NCBI GenBank assembly: GCA_013540595.1
Contig: JABXKE010000002.1
Span: 806,050-870,049 of the forward strand
Direction of reading: 5' to 3'
Length of the DNA stretch: 64,000 nucleotides
Origin: Pyrodictium sp.
GTDB lineage: Archaea > Thermoproteota > Thermoprotei_A > Sulfolobales > Pyrodictiaceae
Positions 1 through 8,483 of this stretch are shown one piece after another. Under the pieces are notes generated by a model, which was not told the origin of the DNA, searched no databases, and saw nothing but the letters and a program-made list of their open reading frames with translations. The position numbers and the translations under genes are program-made. Position 1 is the first letter of the stretch. Every line of letters starts with the position of its first letter.

Positions 1-28
1 GTACACGCCCTGTGAGGAGCCTGGCCCC

Positions 29-583
29 TCACTCTTCTATGGCTGGGATTTCTCGTAGTGTCTTGTATATCGGGCCGCTCCTTGTTAGTATGCTCTGTTT
101 AATCCTTACAGACCCTAGTGTTATATAGCCCACCTCTGCGTCTTGGAGCTCGTTTAGGAGCTTTACTACACGGTCAATATTCCTTGAGCCCTTGAGCCTT
201 GCAAGAGTGACGTGTGCCACAAACTCTTCTCTCTCTGGCTTAAAGCCTAGCCGGCGTACACCACGCTCTATAACCTTGTATATTCTCTCCAGCTCTTCAG
301 CACCCTCCTTGACGCCAACCCATATGACTCTCGGCCTTGTCAGTGTGGGGAATGCTCCTACACCCTGGAGGTGTAGCCTTACCTTTCTAGGTTGTGCCTC
401 ACGTATTATCCTCTCCAGCTCGTCGAGAAGGCTTAGGGGCGTATTCCCCAGAAACCTCAGCGTTATATGCATATTATGGTCCTCTACAGGCTTCATTGGC
501 GCCCCAGTGGCTACAAAGGCGTCTCTAATCTTTACTAGCCTGCTAATTACTACTGGGTCTTCTATGTCCACAGCAATAAACAT
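29..583 (-). CDS. thpR: RNA 2',3'-cyclic phosphodiesterase (ThpR/LigT family)
   Basis: Member of the 2H phosphoesterase superfamily, which opens 2',3'-cyclic phosphate RNA ends. Both catalytic HxT motifs are visible, H39-I-T41 and H124-V-T126, in a protein of about 184 aa, the usual family length. The reading frame can begin at a GTG at 610, but ATG 583 is preferred: it has a GAGGT ribosome site a few bases upstream and gives the typical N-terminus MFIAVDIE. The stop codon overlaps a possible GTG (30-32) of a further minus-strand gene leaving the window. In several archaea thpR sits beside the CCA-adding enzyme gene, so that gene may follow, but too little is visible to say. Confidence 0.88.
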   Translation of the reverse strand: MFIAVDIEDPVVISRLVKIRDAFVATGAPMKPVEDHNMHITLRFLGNTPLSLLDELERIIREAQPRKVRLHLQGVGAFPTLTRPRVIWVGVKEGAEELERIYKVIERGVRRLGFKPEREEFVAHVTLARLKGSRNIDRVVKLLNELQDAEVGYITLGSVRIKQSILTRSGPIYKTLREIPAIEE

Positions 584-767
584 CCTAACAACCTCAGACA
601 ACGCCTTCACGCACCCCCTCTACAGCACTCCACGCCTACAGTATGGTTTGGAAAGTGATAAGCCCTATTCCCCACCACCTGCAAGTGCTCGCTCGCCCTC
701 ACGGAGCGGTCTAGAACACTGTCTTATCGAGGATTCCATGAACACTAGCAATTCTCATGCTTTCCTA

Positions 768-775
768 ATACTTAT
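768..775 (+). promoter_or_regulatory. TATA box of the nitroreductase gene
   Basis: The A/T-rich element ATACTTAT lies about 45 bases before the GTG at 818. Transcription would start near 795-800, downstream of or at the alternative TTG start (797), which supports the later start codon. Confidence 0.4.
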
Positions 776-817
776 CTATGCCTAATCGAGATAGTATTGC
801 GTATTGGTGGCTTTGTA

Positions 818-1342
818 GTGGAGTGCATCGAGGCTTTGCTCACAAGGAGAAGTATAAGAAGGTTTAGAGACGAGGAAGTGCCGCTCCAGCGTATTATTGA
901 GGCAATCAATGTTGCACGGTATGCTCCGAGTGCTAAGAATAGTCAGCCTTGGAGATTCATAGTAGTTAAAGACCCCCAGCTGCTAAGGAGGCTGTCTGAG
1001 CTAAGTATTGGGGCTAGGCCGCTTGCAAATGCTAGTCTAGCTGTGGTAGTGATAGCTAATAAGGACGAGTCCCCCACATCCTACCTTGTTGATGGCGCTC
1101 TTGCAGCAATGTACTTCTGGCTGGCTCTCCACTGTATGGGACTAGGTGCTGTGTGGATCCAAACACTACGCAGGATAGAAGAGATAAACAAGCTGCTCGA
1201 CGTGCCCAGCAACTATGTGCCAGTCGCAATATTCGCTATTGGTTATCCTGCTGAGAAGCCGCCTGCAAGGCCTAGACGCCCTCTAGAAGAGATAGTATTC
1301 ATAGATAAGTACGGCAACAAGATCCAGTCAACCAGCATGTGA
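818..1342 (+). CDS. Nitroreductase family FMN-dependent oxidoreductase
   Basis: NAD(P)H-dependent flavoprotein of the nitroreductase fold. Seen in the sequence: the N-terminal FMN-phosphate motif TRRSIRRF, the segment PSAKNSQPWRF, and the C-terminal GYPAEKPP followed by a basic stretch, all typical of this family. About 174 aa, normal for a single-domain member. GTG 818 is preferred over TTG 797 because GGTGG lies 7 bases before it and the usual start 'MECIEALLTRRSIR' follows. The physiological substrate cannot be told from sequence. The gene stands alone, divergent from thpR and convergent with the acetamidase-like gene. Confidence 0.85.
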   Translation: MECIEALLTRRSIRRFRDEEVPLQRIIEAINVARYAPSAKNSQPWRFIVVKDPQLLRRLSELSIGARPLANASLAVVVIANKDESPTSYLVDGALAAMYFWLALHCMGLGAVWIQTLRRIEEINKLLDVPSNYVPVAIFAIGYPAEKPPARPRRPLEEIVFIDKYGNKIQSTSM

Positions 1343-1405
1343 TCAACAACCCCTACGGGCTAAGTGGCCACGGCAAAGACAGTTATTGTGGTAGATGGTT
1401 CCTTA

Positions 1406-2314
1406 CTAGTGTTTGTGTGTGCATAGTAGGTCGCGTATCTTCACGTAGTCTTTTGGTATCTCTGCTCTAACTCCTTTATAGGGGTCTACGACCTGGTTTA
1501 TCTTCAAGTCTACTATGAGGCTTGCAAGCATGTACGCGTCCTCAAACGACAAGTTCTGAGACTTGGCTATGGCCTCTACAGCAGCCTCTGTGGCACGGTA
1601 GGCAGCCTCGTCCAGAGTCTCGCCGTAGGCTAGTATGGCGTAGCGGTCGCCGAGATCTAGTACTGGGAACCTTGGCCTACACTTCTTAACCAAGCCTACG
1701 CGCACGAGAACCTCCCCGGAAACTTCTGCAGCAGAAACACAGACCTCGCCATCACCCTGCACGAGGTGGAGGTCCCCGAGAGCCAGCAGTGCACCCTCAA
1801 CAAATACTGGCAAGTAAACCCTCACACCCCTACCCAGCACCGAGACATCCATGTTGCCACCGTGCTCGCCAAGACTACCAGTCGGAACCTCCCCCTCTGC
1901 AGGAGCAACACCTATAACTCCTACCATAGGCCTCAACTTAATCCTCAAGCTACCAAACCTGAGGAACCCATCGTCTACACGGAGAATCCTAGCCCTAGGA
2001 CGTATCTTCTTGTCGTAGAGGGCGCCATAGCCGGGCGCGACAAGTATAACAGCAGTATCACTATACGCAATGTCGAGCACGTCAACGACGAGAGTATCCC
2101 CAGGCTCAGCCCCCTCAACATAGACAGGGCCCGTTGCAGGGTTCACACGGCTCCAATCAATAGACTCTAAAGGGGTATCCTCACTCTTCACCTGCCCGCC
2201 AAGAGCGTCTAGAGTCTCAAACAATACAAGATCCCCAGGCTTGGCACGTGCCACAGGCTTGTTGCCCGGGCTAAAACTGTAGATAACCTTGCTTGAGGGT
2301 ATACGGATAACCAA
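1406..2314 (-). CDS. Acetamidase/formamidase family protein
   Basis: FmdA/AmdA family (PF03069), which hydrolyses short amides such as formamide or acetamide to the acid and ammonia. Family features seen: the N-terminal stretch with VARAKPGDLVLFET, the GPVYVEGAEPGDTLVVDVLDI block, the central GVIGVAP with the glycine-rich HGGNMD metal region, and the late LALGDLHLVQGDGEVC motif. About 302 aa, normal length. The frame extends to GTG 2326, but that GTG is part of a strong GGAGGTG site; TTG 2314, 9 bases downstream, is the likely start. A single gene with no obvious partner. Confidence 0.85.
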   Translation of the reverse strand: MVIRIPSSKVIYSFSPGNKPVARAKPGDLVLFETLDALGGQVKSEDTPLESIDWSRVNPATGPVYVEGAEPGDTLVVDVLDIAYSDTAVILVAPGYGALYDKKIRPRARILRVDDGFLRFGSLRIKLRPMVGVIGVAPAEGEVPTGSLGEHGGNMDVSVLGRGVRVYLPVFVEGALLALGDLHLVQGDGEVCVSAAEVSGEVLVRVGLVKKCRPRFPVLDLGDRYAILAYGETLDEAAYRATEAAVEAIAKSQNLSFEDAYMLASLIVDLKINQVVDPYKGVRAEIPKDYVKIRDLLCTHKH

Positions 2315-2615
2315 GTCCGGGGACACCTCCTACACGCACAATCCTAACCATGTTGAATTGCGTGAGGGGTAGAGGTCTGCTATACTAGTAGTTGGGGCAC
2401 ACCATGCCTTAAATAGTATGGCCTGCCAAGAGGCTACAGGATAGGCTCCCCACACTATGCTCCTCAAACCTTCCGCGTGCCCAGCCTTGGGGGCGTGATG
2501 GCGAGAATGAGGCTTCTGCGTTCTTGGCTTCCCCTAGGGGCTGTGGAGTTAGTATTATAATGTTATTACTTGTAACTAAATACTTTTTCGGGGTCTAGTG
2601 GAGGCTAGAAAGCTG
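2315..2615. other. Intergenic region with TATA-like element, no clear gene
   Basis: This 300-base gap separates two divergent genes. A near-symmetrical TATA-like element (CTTAAATA, 2408-2415) can be read on either strand. On the minus strand it would give the acetamidase gene a leader of about 55 bases. On the plus strand it points into 2440-2590, which holds no convincing coding frame. A second A/T-rich element (2577-2585) lies just ahead of the pilin-like gene. Confidence 0.4.
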
Positions 2616-3047
2616 ATGGTGCGGCTCCGTGGTATTAGTGAGATAACCTCGGCTGCAATACTCACTCTCATAGTACTTATTGTTGGCGGTTTTGTTGTCG
2701 CACGCATACTAGGCGTCTTGGAGCATGGGCTTTCTGAGGCCCAGAATCGTATATCTATGATTGAGCGGGAGATGGGGAGTACACTAGCTGTTATGGCTGC
2801 TTACAAGCCCAGTGACACTATTGCAAGGGTTATCCTTGTCTCTGGCGAGTACCCTGTGAAGCTGACAGCAGTCTATGTTAACGACGAGCTGTGGGCCGCG
2901 AACTGCCTAGTCGACGGCTCCCCCGTGGACGGCTACACCATGGGCCCCGAAACCGTGGCCGTACTCGAGTGTACGGGGGTTCCACTTGGCACTGTTAGTG
3001 TTAAGGTTGTGTATGAAGGAGGTGAGGTTGTAGCCCTTGCAGGGTAG
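2616..3047 (+). CDS. Small type IV pilin-like surface protein
   Basis: About 143 aa with the N-terminus MVRLRGIS followed by a roughly 22-residue hydrophobic stretch (ITSAAILTLIVLIVGGFVV) and then a heptad-like helix with EAQNRISMIEREMG. This is the layout of archaeal class III (prepilin-type) signal peptides: short, positively charged, then a hydrophobic helix that is also the pilus core or membrane anchor. The C-terminal ~90 aa is predicted to be an extracellular beta-rich domain with two cysteines. ATG 2616 is chosen because of its position relative to the A/T-rich element at 2577; GTG 2598 would add six residues. It overlaps the next gene by 11 bases, so the two are probably cotranslated. 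Confidence 0.6.
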   Translation: MVRLRGISEITSAAILTLIVLIVGGFVVARILGVLEHGLSEAQNRISMIEREMGSTLAVMAAYKPSDTIARVILVSGEYPVKLTAVYVNDELWAANCLVDGSPVDGYTMGPETVAVLECTGVPLGTVSVKVVYEGGEVVALAG

Positions 3048-5829
3048 GTGTAGGGGTGTTGCTACTGTTGTTGGAGGAGTACTACTAGCCATAGCTATCA
3101 TGGGTTTGATAGTGTTCGCAGTACTCATGCTCGACCGTGTCTCACAGCTTGAGAACACGCTTGCAAGACTATCAAGTGAAAGGGCGCTATCTAGGGCACA
3201 GGCAGAAAGTATCGTTGGTTGGTGGTGGGTAGGCCCGCCCTTCACAGATCCCGACAGCCTGCTAGTACACTTGGAGTCCCGTGCGGGCGAGGCAGTAGCG
3301 GTGACGGGCGTCGCTGTGGTGTGGAGTGATGGCTCCTACACGGTGGTGGACAGGCGTAGCGGGAGCCTGTCGGCCCTAGGGGTGTCGGCCACGATAACGT
3401 ACCGTGACGGGTCAACATCCACACCAGACAGTCTCCCCATAGGCTTGCCGCCGGGAGCGAAGCTGGACATAGTCTTCAACGGCTACGCGGCGGCGAGGAG
3501 GCCGGTAACAGTCTCGGCGAGCCTGTCCGGGTCGGCGCCGGCGGTCTCAGTGATATCGCTGAGGAACTACACAGAGGTCTACGGGGCAGAGGCGGGGAAC
3601 GTAACGTTGCCCCCAGCGGCAAGCCTGCTGGCAGGCATGCCCCACGCCGCTGGAGAGTGGACAGTGACGTGGAGAGGGGTGGCCGAGGGGGCGACGCTGT
3701 CTAGCGGGTTGTCAACGGTGCTGTCCTACACCCTGATAAACGGTAGCCTGGTCTCAGGCGGCGCGGCAAGCCTAGAGGCGCGCGACGGCGACGCCTTAGT
3801 GGTGGACAGTGTGTACACGAGGGTTGTGCGGCTAAGTGTGCGGGCCGACAACCTGATCTACGCAACCAACTTCTCGGAGGACGTGATAAGCAGCGATGAG
3901 TGGGCCACGGTGATGCCGTCATGGACATGGGACCCCACATCAGGACTTATTGATGGTGGACTAGTAGGAGATTCTTCTTCAAAACGACCCATAGTGGCTT
4001 ACCCCTCTACACAGAGTCTTCCGCCCCAGTACTACGTCATGGCACACGTTTATCCTGCTAGTTGCGAGGTTCGGAAGCCAGATAAGTTTGCGGCAATAGC
4101 ACTCTATGACTCCTTGAGTGATTACATGTACTTGATAGGAATAGTATGCGACACCGACTTGGATGATGCCACGATATCAGTATGGTTAGGAAAATATAAT
4201 GTTGTTGTTCAAGCACGTGACGTGTTTGAGGCTTACGGTGTGTGGAACACGTACATAGTCTACTATGACTCTACTAGGGGGTATATAAGGGCAGAATACT
4301 ACAATGACGTCTACACATATACTTTAGAAGGCTATAATAGAAGTGTATCACCCAATTTCGCCGGGCTAGCAATATACGGTCGGAGATGCACTGCTTACTT
4401 CGACAACTTCATCGTCTCCAGGGCCCACCCCCGCTGGCTCAACGTGTCCGTGTTGCTGAACGGTTCCCCCGTTGGTGCTGGCTGGGTTGTGGAGCTGTAC
4501 AACGGCTCTGGCGGCCTGGTGGCGGCGGCCACTACAGACTCCACCGGTACAGCCAGCCTCGACGTTCTGTGGCAACCCATAGTCTGGGGGGCCACGATAA
4601 AAATCTATGATCCGGGCAACGTCCTCCAGGCAGTCGTGCACGCTAGCGACTTCGGGCTGGCGGGCCTCTACGGCGGGAACGCCTACGAGGTCAGGATAGA
4701 CGACGTGTACAGTGTTGTGCTCAGAGTGGAGGGCCAGGTGCCCGCCGGCATCCTGCCCAGCCTCGCCGGGGTCGATGTGTGGTACGCGTTCAGCGCCAAC
4801 AGCACAGCAGACTACGCCGTGTTCGCGTACGACTGGCGCCGGGGTACATGGGGTTTAGCGGCTAGCGGGACCTACACCGCTCCCGGGACAGTCGAGGCCA
4901 ACGCCAGCCTCGGCCCCGACTACGTGAACCCTGCTAATGGGAGTGTGTTGCTGAGGCTTGCGCTGTACTCTTCCCAGCCCGTACGGGCCTCCGTAGACGT
5001 CCTAAACACGGTCTACAAGTACTACAACTACACGGTGTTCGACGCCCTGCTCGTAGGCGTCGGCGGCACCGGCGTGGTGGACGTGTACAGCCGTACCGGC
5101 GGCGGCCTAGCCTACCTCTACAGCATCAGTACTGGTAGCCTGTTCAACGGCTCAACACTGATAGCGTACGACCCGCTCGGCAGGAGGCTCATACTGGCAA
5201 ACGCCACCGGGGTGTACGCGGCCCCTCTCTCTGCCTCGCCCGTGTTCGGGCTGGTGGTCTCTGACTGCACGACAGCCCCCGGGCCTGCGGCCCTAGAGGT
5301 TGTGAACACCTCGTCTACCAGCTACGCAGTGGTGGTCAGGAGCGACGGCGGGTACTGCGTGGTAGACCTCTCTGCGAACACTACGGTGGCCTCTGGCACA
5401 ATAAGCATTTCAGGCTGCACCCTTGCCCTAGGCCCGCCACAGACATACATAGCCTCCGCTAGAGACCCAGGCGGGCCTAGAGTGTTCCTCGTGGGCTACT
5501 GCGCCGATAGTGGCCGGGCGGTGCTCTTGGAGGGCCGCCTACAAGGCACCACGATGTCGTGGAGCGAGCTTACAGCCCTGCCTGGCTCGCGTTCTGTTGG
5601 GCTAGCGGCAGAGGACTCGTCTACGTTGTGGCTAATGCTCTCCGGCGGAGGCCTCTACAAGGTATACTATAATACTATACTGGGAGCGTGGGAGTACAGC
5701 TTAGCAAACGTGTCTCTACCCTTCATGCCCGTAGACCCGGGTAATAGGCTAGAAGTACTCGACCCCTACAGCCTAGTCTTCGTGCGTGCAGACTACACGA
5801 ATGAGGTGTGGAGGATACCCAAGAGCTGA
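3037..5829 (+). CDS. Large pilin-anchored surface protein with LamG-like domain
   Basis: A 930-aa protein. The N-terminus MQGRCRGVATVVGGVLL with a long hydrophobic run to about residue 35 matches archaeal type IV pilin-like signals, followed by a short coiled segment. The body is extracellular: residues ~60-290 are beta-rich; ~295-455 resembles a concanavalin A/LamG-type fold (a start like NLIYATNFSE, an end like AYFDNFIVSRA); ~460-550 looks like a carboxypeptidase-regulatory-type beta sandwich; the remainder is repeated short beta strands, propeller-like. Many N-x-S/T sequons suggest N-glycosylation. TTG 3037 lies inside the previous gene, with GGAGGTGAGG upstream. The LamG-like part is visibly more A/T-rich than both flanks. 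Function unknown; adhesion or S-layer association is an inference. Confidence 0.6.
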   Translation: MQGRCRGVATVVGGVLLAIAIMGLIVFAVLMLDRVSQLENTLARLSSERALSRAQAESIVGWWWVGPPFTDPDSLLVHLESRAGEAVAVTGVAVVWSDGSYTVVDRRSGSLSALGVSATITYRDGSTSTPDSLPIGLPPGAKLDIVFNGYAAARRPVTVSASLSGSAPAVSVISLRNYTEVYGAEAGNVTLPPAASLLAGMPHAAGEWTVTWRGVAEGATLSSGLSTVLSYTLINGSLVSGGAASLEARDGDALVVDSVYTRVVRLSVRADNLIYATNFSEDVISSDEWATVMPSWTWDPTSGLIDGGLVGDSSSKRPIVAYPSTQSLPPQYYVMAHVYPASCEVRKPDKFAAIALYDSLSDYMYLIGIVCDTDLDDATISVWLGKYNVVVQARDVFEAYGVWNTYIVYYDSTRGYIRAEYYNDVYTYTLEGYNRSVSPNFAGLAIYGRRCTAYFDNFIVSRAHPRWLNVSVLLNGSPVGAGWVVELYNGSGGLVAAATTDSTGTASLDVLWQPIVWGATIKIYDPGNVLQAVVHASDFGLAGLYGGNAYEVRIDDVYSVVLRVEGQVPAGILPSLAGVDVWYAFSANSTADYAVFAYDWRRGTWGLAASGTYTAPGTVEANASLGPDYVNPANGSVLLRLALYSSQPVRASVDVLNTVYKYYNYTVFDALLVGVGGTGVVDVYSRTGGGLAYLYSISTGSLFNGSTLIAYDPLGRRLILANATGVYAAPLSASPVFGLVVSDCTTAPGPAALEVVNTSSTSYAVVVRSDGGYCVVDLSANTTVASGTISISGCTLALGPPQTYIASARDPGGPRVFLVGYCADSGRAVLLEGRLQGTTMSWSELTALPGSRSVGLAAEDSSTLWLMLSGGGLYKVYYNTILGAWEYSLANVSLPFMPVDPGNRLEVLDPYSLVFVRADYTNEVWRIPKS

Positions 5830-5876
5830 TCCCCAGCACTTGATGAGCCACAATTTCTTGTCTGTTTGGACGAGCC

Positions 5877-5886
5877 ATATTTTAAT
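5877..5886 (+). promoter_or_regulatory. TATA box of D-aminopeptidase gene
   Basis: ATATTTTAAT, about 43 bases before TTG 5929, a good crenarchaeal A-box placing transcription start near 5910. Confidence 0.5.
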
Positions 5887-5928
5887 CTTGGACATACTAT
5901 ACCACTGTATACACGGTGAGCATGGGCC

Positions 5929-6753
5929 TTGAAGTTCTTCATAACAGTTGATGCCGAGGGGATGCCCTGGGCTCCTAGCCGGCACATGATGTCGCCTGGT
6001 AACCCTCTGTATGGTGAGCTCCGCGAGATCATGACCCACGTTACGAACATTGTTGTAGGAGAGCTCTACAATGCTGGGGCTGAGAGGGTAATCGTGGCAG
6101 ACAGTCATGGCTCAATGGTGAACATTAACCCGTTCAAGCTAGACAAGAGGGCTTGGCTTGTACGAGGCTACCCGCGGCCAATGGCTATGATAGCTGGTGC
6201 TAGGGGTAGTGATGCAGCACTAATGCTAGGCTACCACACTAGCCAGCAAGCTGGCGGAGTTCTAGGACACACCTATGCCGGGAGGATAGTCCAGCGCGTA
6301 AGAGTCTACGGGAGCGACGCAGCGACAGAGTACTTGCTAAACGCCTACGCACTCGGCGAGCTAGGAGTACCAGTAATACTGGTAGCCGGGGACTCCAAGC
6401 TTAAGCCGCAAGTAGAAGAGTTTACGCCCTGGGCAGTATTCGTCACACTAAAAGAAGCAGTATCATTCTTTGCAGACATGACAAAGCCAGCCCAAGACCT
6501 CGAAGAAGACCTACGCAAAGGCGTCAGGGAAGCTGTTGAAAAGCTGAGGAATGGAGAGGCTAAGCCCCTAAAACCAAAGGAGCCATGGATAATAGTGGAG
6601 TTCAAGAGGCCATTCCACGCAGACATCGCAGAGTTATTCCCCTGCGTAGAGAGAATCGACGGGGTAACAGTAAAACTCACATGTAGTACATACCTGGAAA
6701 ACTACAGGCTCTTCGAAGGAGTAGTAATAGCAGCATTTAGCTTCGAAAAATAG
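5929..6753 (+). CDS. D-aminopeptidase DppA-like (M55 peptidase)
   Basis: Zinc-dependent peptidase family M55, which removes N-terminal D-amino acids in Bacillus subtilis DppA. The metal and active-site residues line up well: D8 and E10 in VDAEGMP, H60 in VADSHGS, H103 in GYHT, H114 in LGHTY, E134 in AATEY. 274 aa, the normal length. The start is a TTG preceded by GGTGAG at 8 bases; the nearby ATG and GTG codons are out of frame. It may act in turnover of D-containing peptides, in keeping with the peptide uptake genes 13 kb downstream, though it is not in an operon with them. Confidence 0.88.
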   Translation: MKFFITVDAEGMPWAPSRHMMSPGNPLYGELREIMTHVTNIVVGELYNAGAERVIVADSHGSMVNINPFKLDKRAWLVRGYPRPMAMIAGARGSDAALMLGYHTSQQAGGVLGHTYAGRIVQRVRVYGSDAATEYLLNAYALGELGVPVILVAGDSKLKPQVEEFTPWAVFVTLKEAVSFFADMTKPAQDLEEDLRKGVREAVEKLRNGEAKPLKPKEPWIIVEFKRPFHADIAELFPCVERIDGVTVKLTCSTYLENYRLFEGVVIAAFSFEK

Positions 6754-6877
6754 GCCTAGGCCGCAGCCACGCTCCTCTTTCACCTCACCCACAACCCTCT
6801 ACACAGTTAATAGAACCATGTACTTCTACCAGCTACCTCCCTGTAGCAGTGCACTGTGCTAGGGAGGGACTGTATGT

Positions 6878-7441
6878 ATGGCTTCTAGGCTTAATGGATG
6901 TACAATACTCGCAGTCTTGTCCGTAGCTATTCCAGCAGCTACAATAGCAGCTTCTATACTACTAGCCGGGTGGTTTAGCTTCTACAACAACGCATTAAGC
7001 GATCTTGGGCACTCTGCTAAGAGCAGTGTTGCACCACTATTCAACTTTGGCATTGCTAGTGGCGGCGTACTAGTAGCTGTTACGTCAGCCTTATACTTCT
7101 ACCCCAAAGCTAGAGTCATGGGGCTGTTTGGGTTCCTCTCCGGGTACAGTCTTGTGCTTGTAGCAGTATTCGATGAAGCCTATGGAGAACTACATTACTG
7201 GGTATCAGTACTGTTCTTCCTCTCGCTAGCAGGCCTAGTACTAGCATACATAGCCTACTCTAGGAGTACTGTAAGGAGACTAGTCGCCGCGGCACTACTA
7301 GTGTTATCGGTTACTCTATGGGCTTCAAACATGGCCCTCGATACCCCTCCAGGCGTAGCTATACCAGAAACAGTGTCAGCGGCCACGGCGGCGCTAGCCT
7401 ACCTAGACTACAGCACCACGACTACATGTAGAAGCCCCTGA
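6878..7441 (+). CDS. DUF998 family integral membrane protein
   Basis: 187 aa with about six predicted transmembrane helices. The motif NNALSDLGHS after the first helix, and its loop placement, are characteristic of DUF998 (PF06197) proteins, common in archaea and without an assigned reaction. ATG 6878 has a GGGAGGG ribosome site about 8 bases upstream. The C-terminal end overlaps the end of lysK by 20 bases in convergent orientation. Confidence 0.7.
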   Translation: MASRLNGCTILAVLSVAIPAATIAASILLAGWFSFYNNALSDLGHSAKSSVAPLFNFGIASGGVLVAVTSALYFYPKARVMGLFGFLSGYSLVLVAVFDEAYGELHYWVSVLFFLSLAGLVLAYIAYSRSTVRRLVAAALLVLSVTLWASNMALDTPPGVAIPETVSAATAALAYLDYSTTTTCRSP

Positions 7442-8483
7442 GGCCCTTCCACTCAGATTGTTCTAGGCTCTTGCAGAGGTACTCTACTGCCGCCCTATAC
7501 GTCTCTACCGCGAGTGCCAGCTCCCACAAGCCAACCTCTTCGTGGTCCGTGTGTGATAACCGGGGGTCGCCGGGCCCGTAAGCAGCTATGCTCTTGGCGT
7601 GTGGTGCGAGCAAGTTCATGTCGCTAGTGCCCCTCTTAACGGTGTAGACTGGCCTCACTCCCTGGACTAGTAGGGCTCGGGCCAGGGCTCTTGGGACTGG
7701 GTCTTGGGGTTTAACCCGGATAGGCTCTGTGGGCTCCCCCAAGAGGGAGGCCTTGCAGCCCCTCTCTAGCGCTAGCCTACGTAGCTCATCCACGGCTAGC
7801 CCAGTACTATTGCCTGGCGCGATCCTCACATCAACAATGGCTTGAGCTTCTCTAGGCAGCTTCCTGGGCGACTCGCCTGCGTGGAGCACTGTGATGTTGA
7901 GCTGTGAACCCATCCCTTGGAGGTTCTTCCTGGCTTCCTGCACGAGTTCTAGGAGGAGGTCTAGGGCTGACCCCTCTGGGTTTGCGGGGTGCCCACCGCT
8001 ACTTGTACACTTTATTGTGGCCTTGAACCCTCCATGGTAGCCTACTGCTATCCTTGTAGATCCCGTGGGCTCTCCAACAATTACATATGGTGGAACAAGC
8101 CCCTCTCTCACTACGTGTCTTGCACCCCTACTATCGCCCTCCTCGCCTACTAGTGCTAGTAGCATGGCTGGACATGACTTGTCGAGCAGTGTGAGTGCCA
8201 CGAGCATAGCTGCAATAGACCCCTTAGCATCAACTACTCCCCTCCCAGTAACAGTGTCGCCGAGCATGACTGGCTCAATGTAGCCCTCAACAGTGTCTAT
8301 ATGGCCTACAAGCCCCACTAGGGGCTCCCTACTCGTGTTTGAGACATACACGTTGCCCACACAGTCAACCATAGCTTCGAGCCCAAGCCTAGTAGCCTCA
8401 TACACGAGGACACGGGCTGCCTCCTCCTCAGAGCCCGTGGGGCTGTAGGCGCTGGCTAGCCGGTAGAGTATCTTAGCAGCCAA
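7422..8483 (-). CDS. lysK: [LysW]-lysine/[LysW]-ornithine hydrolase
   Basis: M20-family metallopeptidase that releases lysine (or ornithine) from the carrier protein LysW in the last step of the LysW pathway. Seen: HIDTVEG (metal His and Asp), GVVDAKGS (bridging Asp), LVGEEGDSRGAR (catalytic Glu and metal Glu), VGEPTG (metal Glu), and a terminal GTSDMNLL...YGPGDPRLSHTDHE with the last metal His. About 353 aa. The frame is open to 8528, but TTG 8483, beginning [10 protein letters not shown], fits the family and overlaps lysJ by 11 bases. Last gene of the lysW-X-J-K operon; the product is dual-specific in related archaea. Confidence 0.9.
   Translation of the reverse strand: MAAKILYRLASAYSPTGSEEEAARVLVYEATRLGLEAMVDCVGNVYVSNTSREPLVGLVGHIDTVEGYIEPVMLGDTVTGRGVVDAKGSIAAMLVALTLLDKSCPAMLLALVGEEGDSRGARHVVREGLVPPYVIVGEPTGSTRIAVGYHGGFKATIKCTSSGGHPANPEGSALDLLLELVQEARKNLQGMGSQLNITVLHAGESPRKLPREAQAIVDVRIAPGNSTGLAVDELRRLALERGCKASLLGEPTEPIRVKPQDPVPRALARALLVQGVRPVYTVKRGTSDMNLLAPHAKSIAAYGPGDPRLSHTDHEEVGLWELALAVETYRAAVEYLCKSLEQSEWKGLRGFYM

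Noticed and set aside
3242-5309. Several open frames on the opposite strand of the 930-aa gene
   Set aside because: They arise from G/C-rich codon bias of the real gene, lack ribosome sites and show no protein family features.
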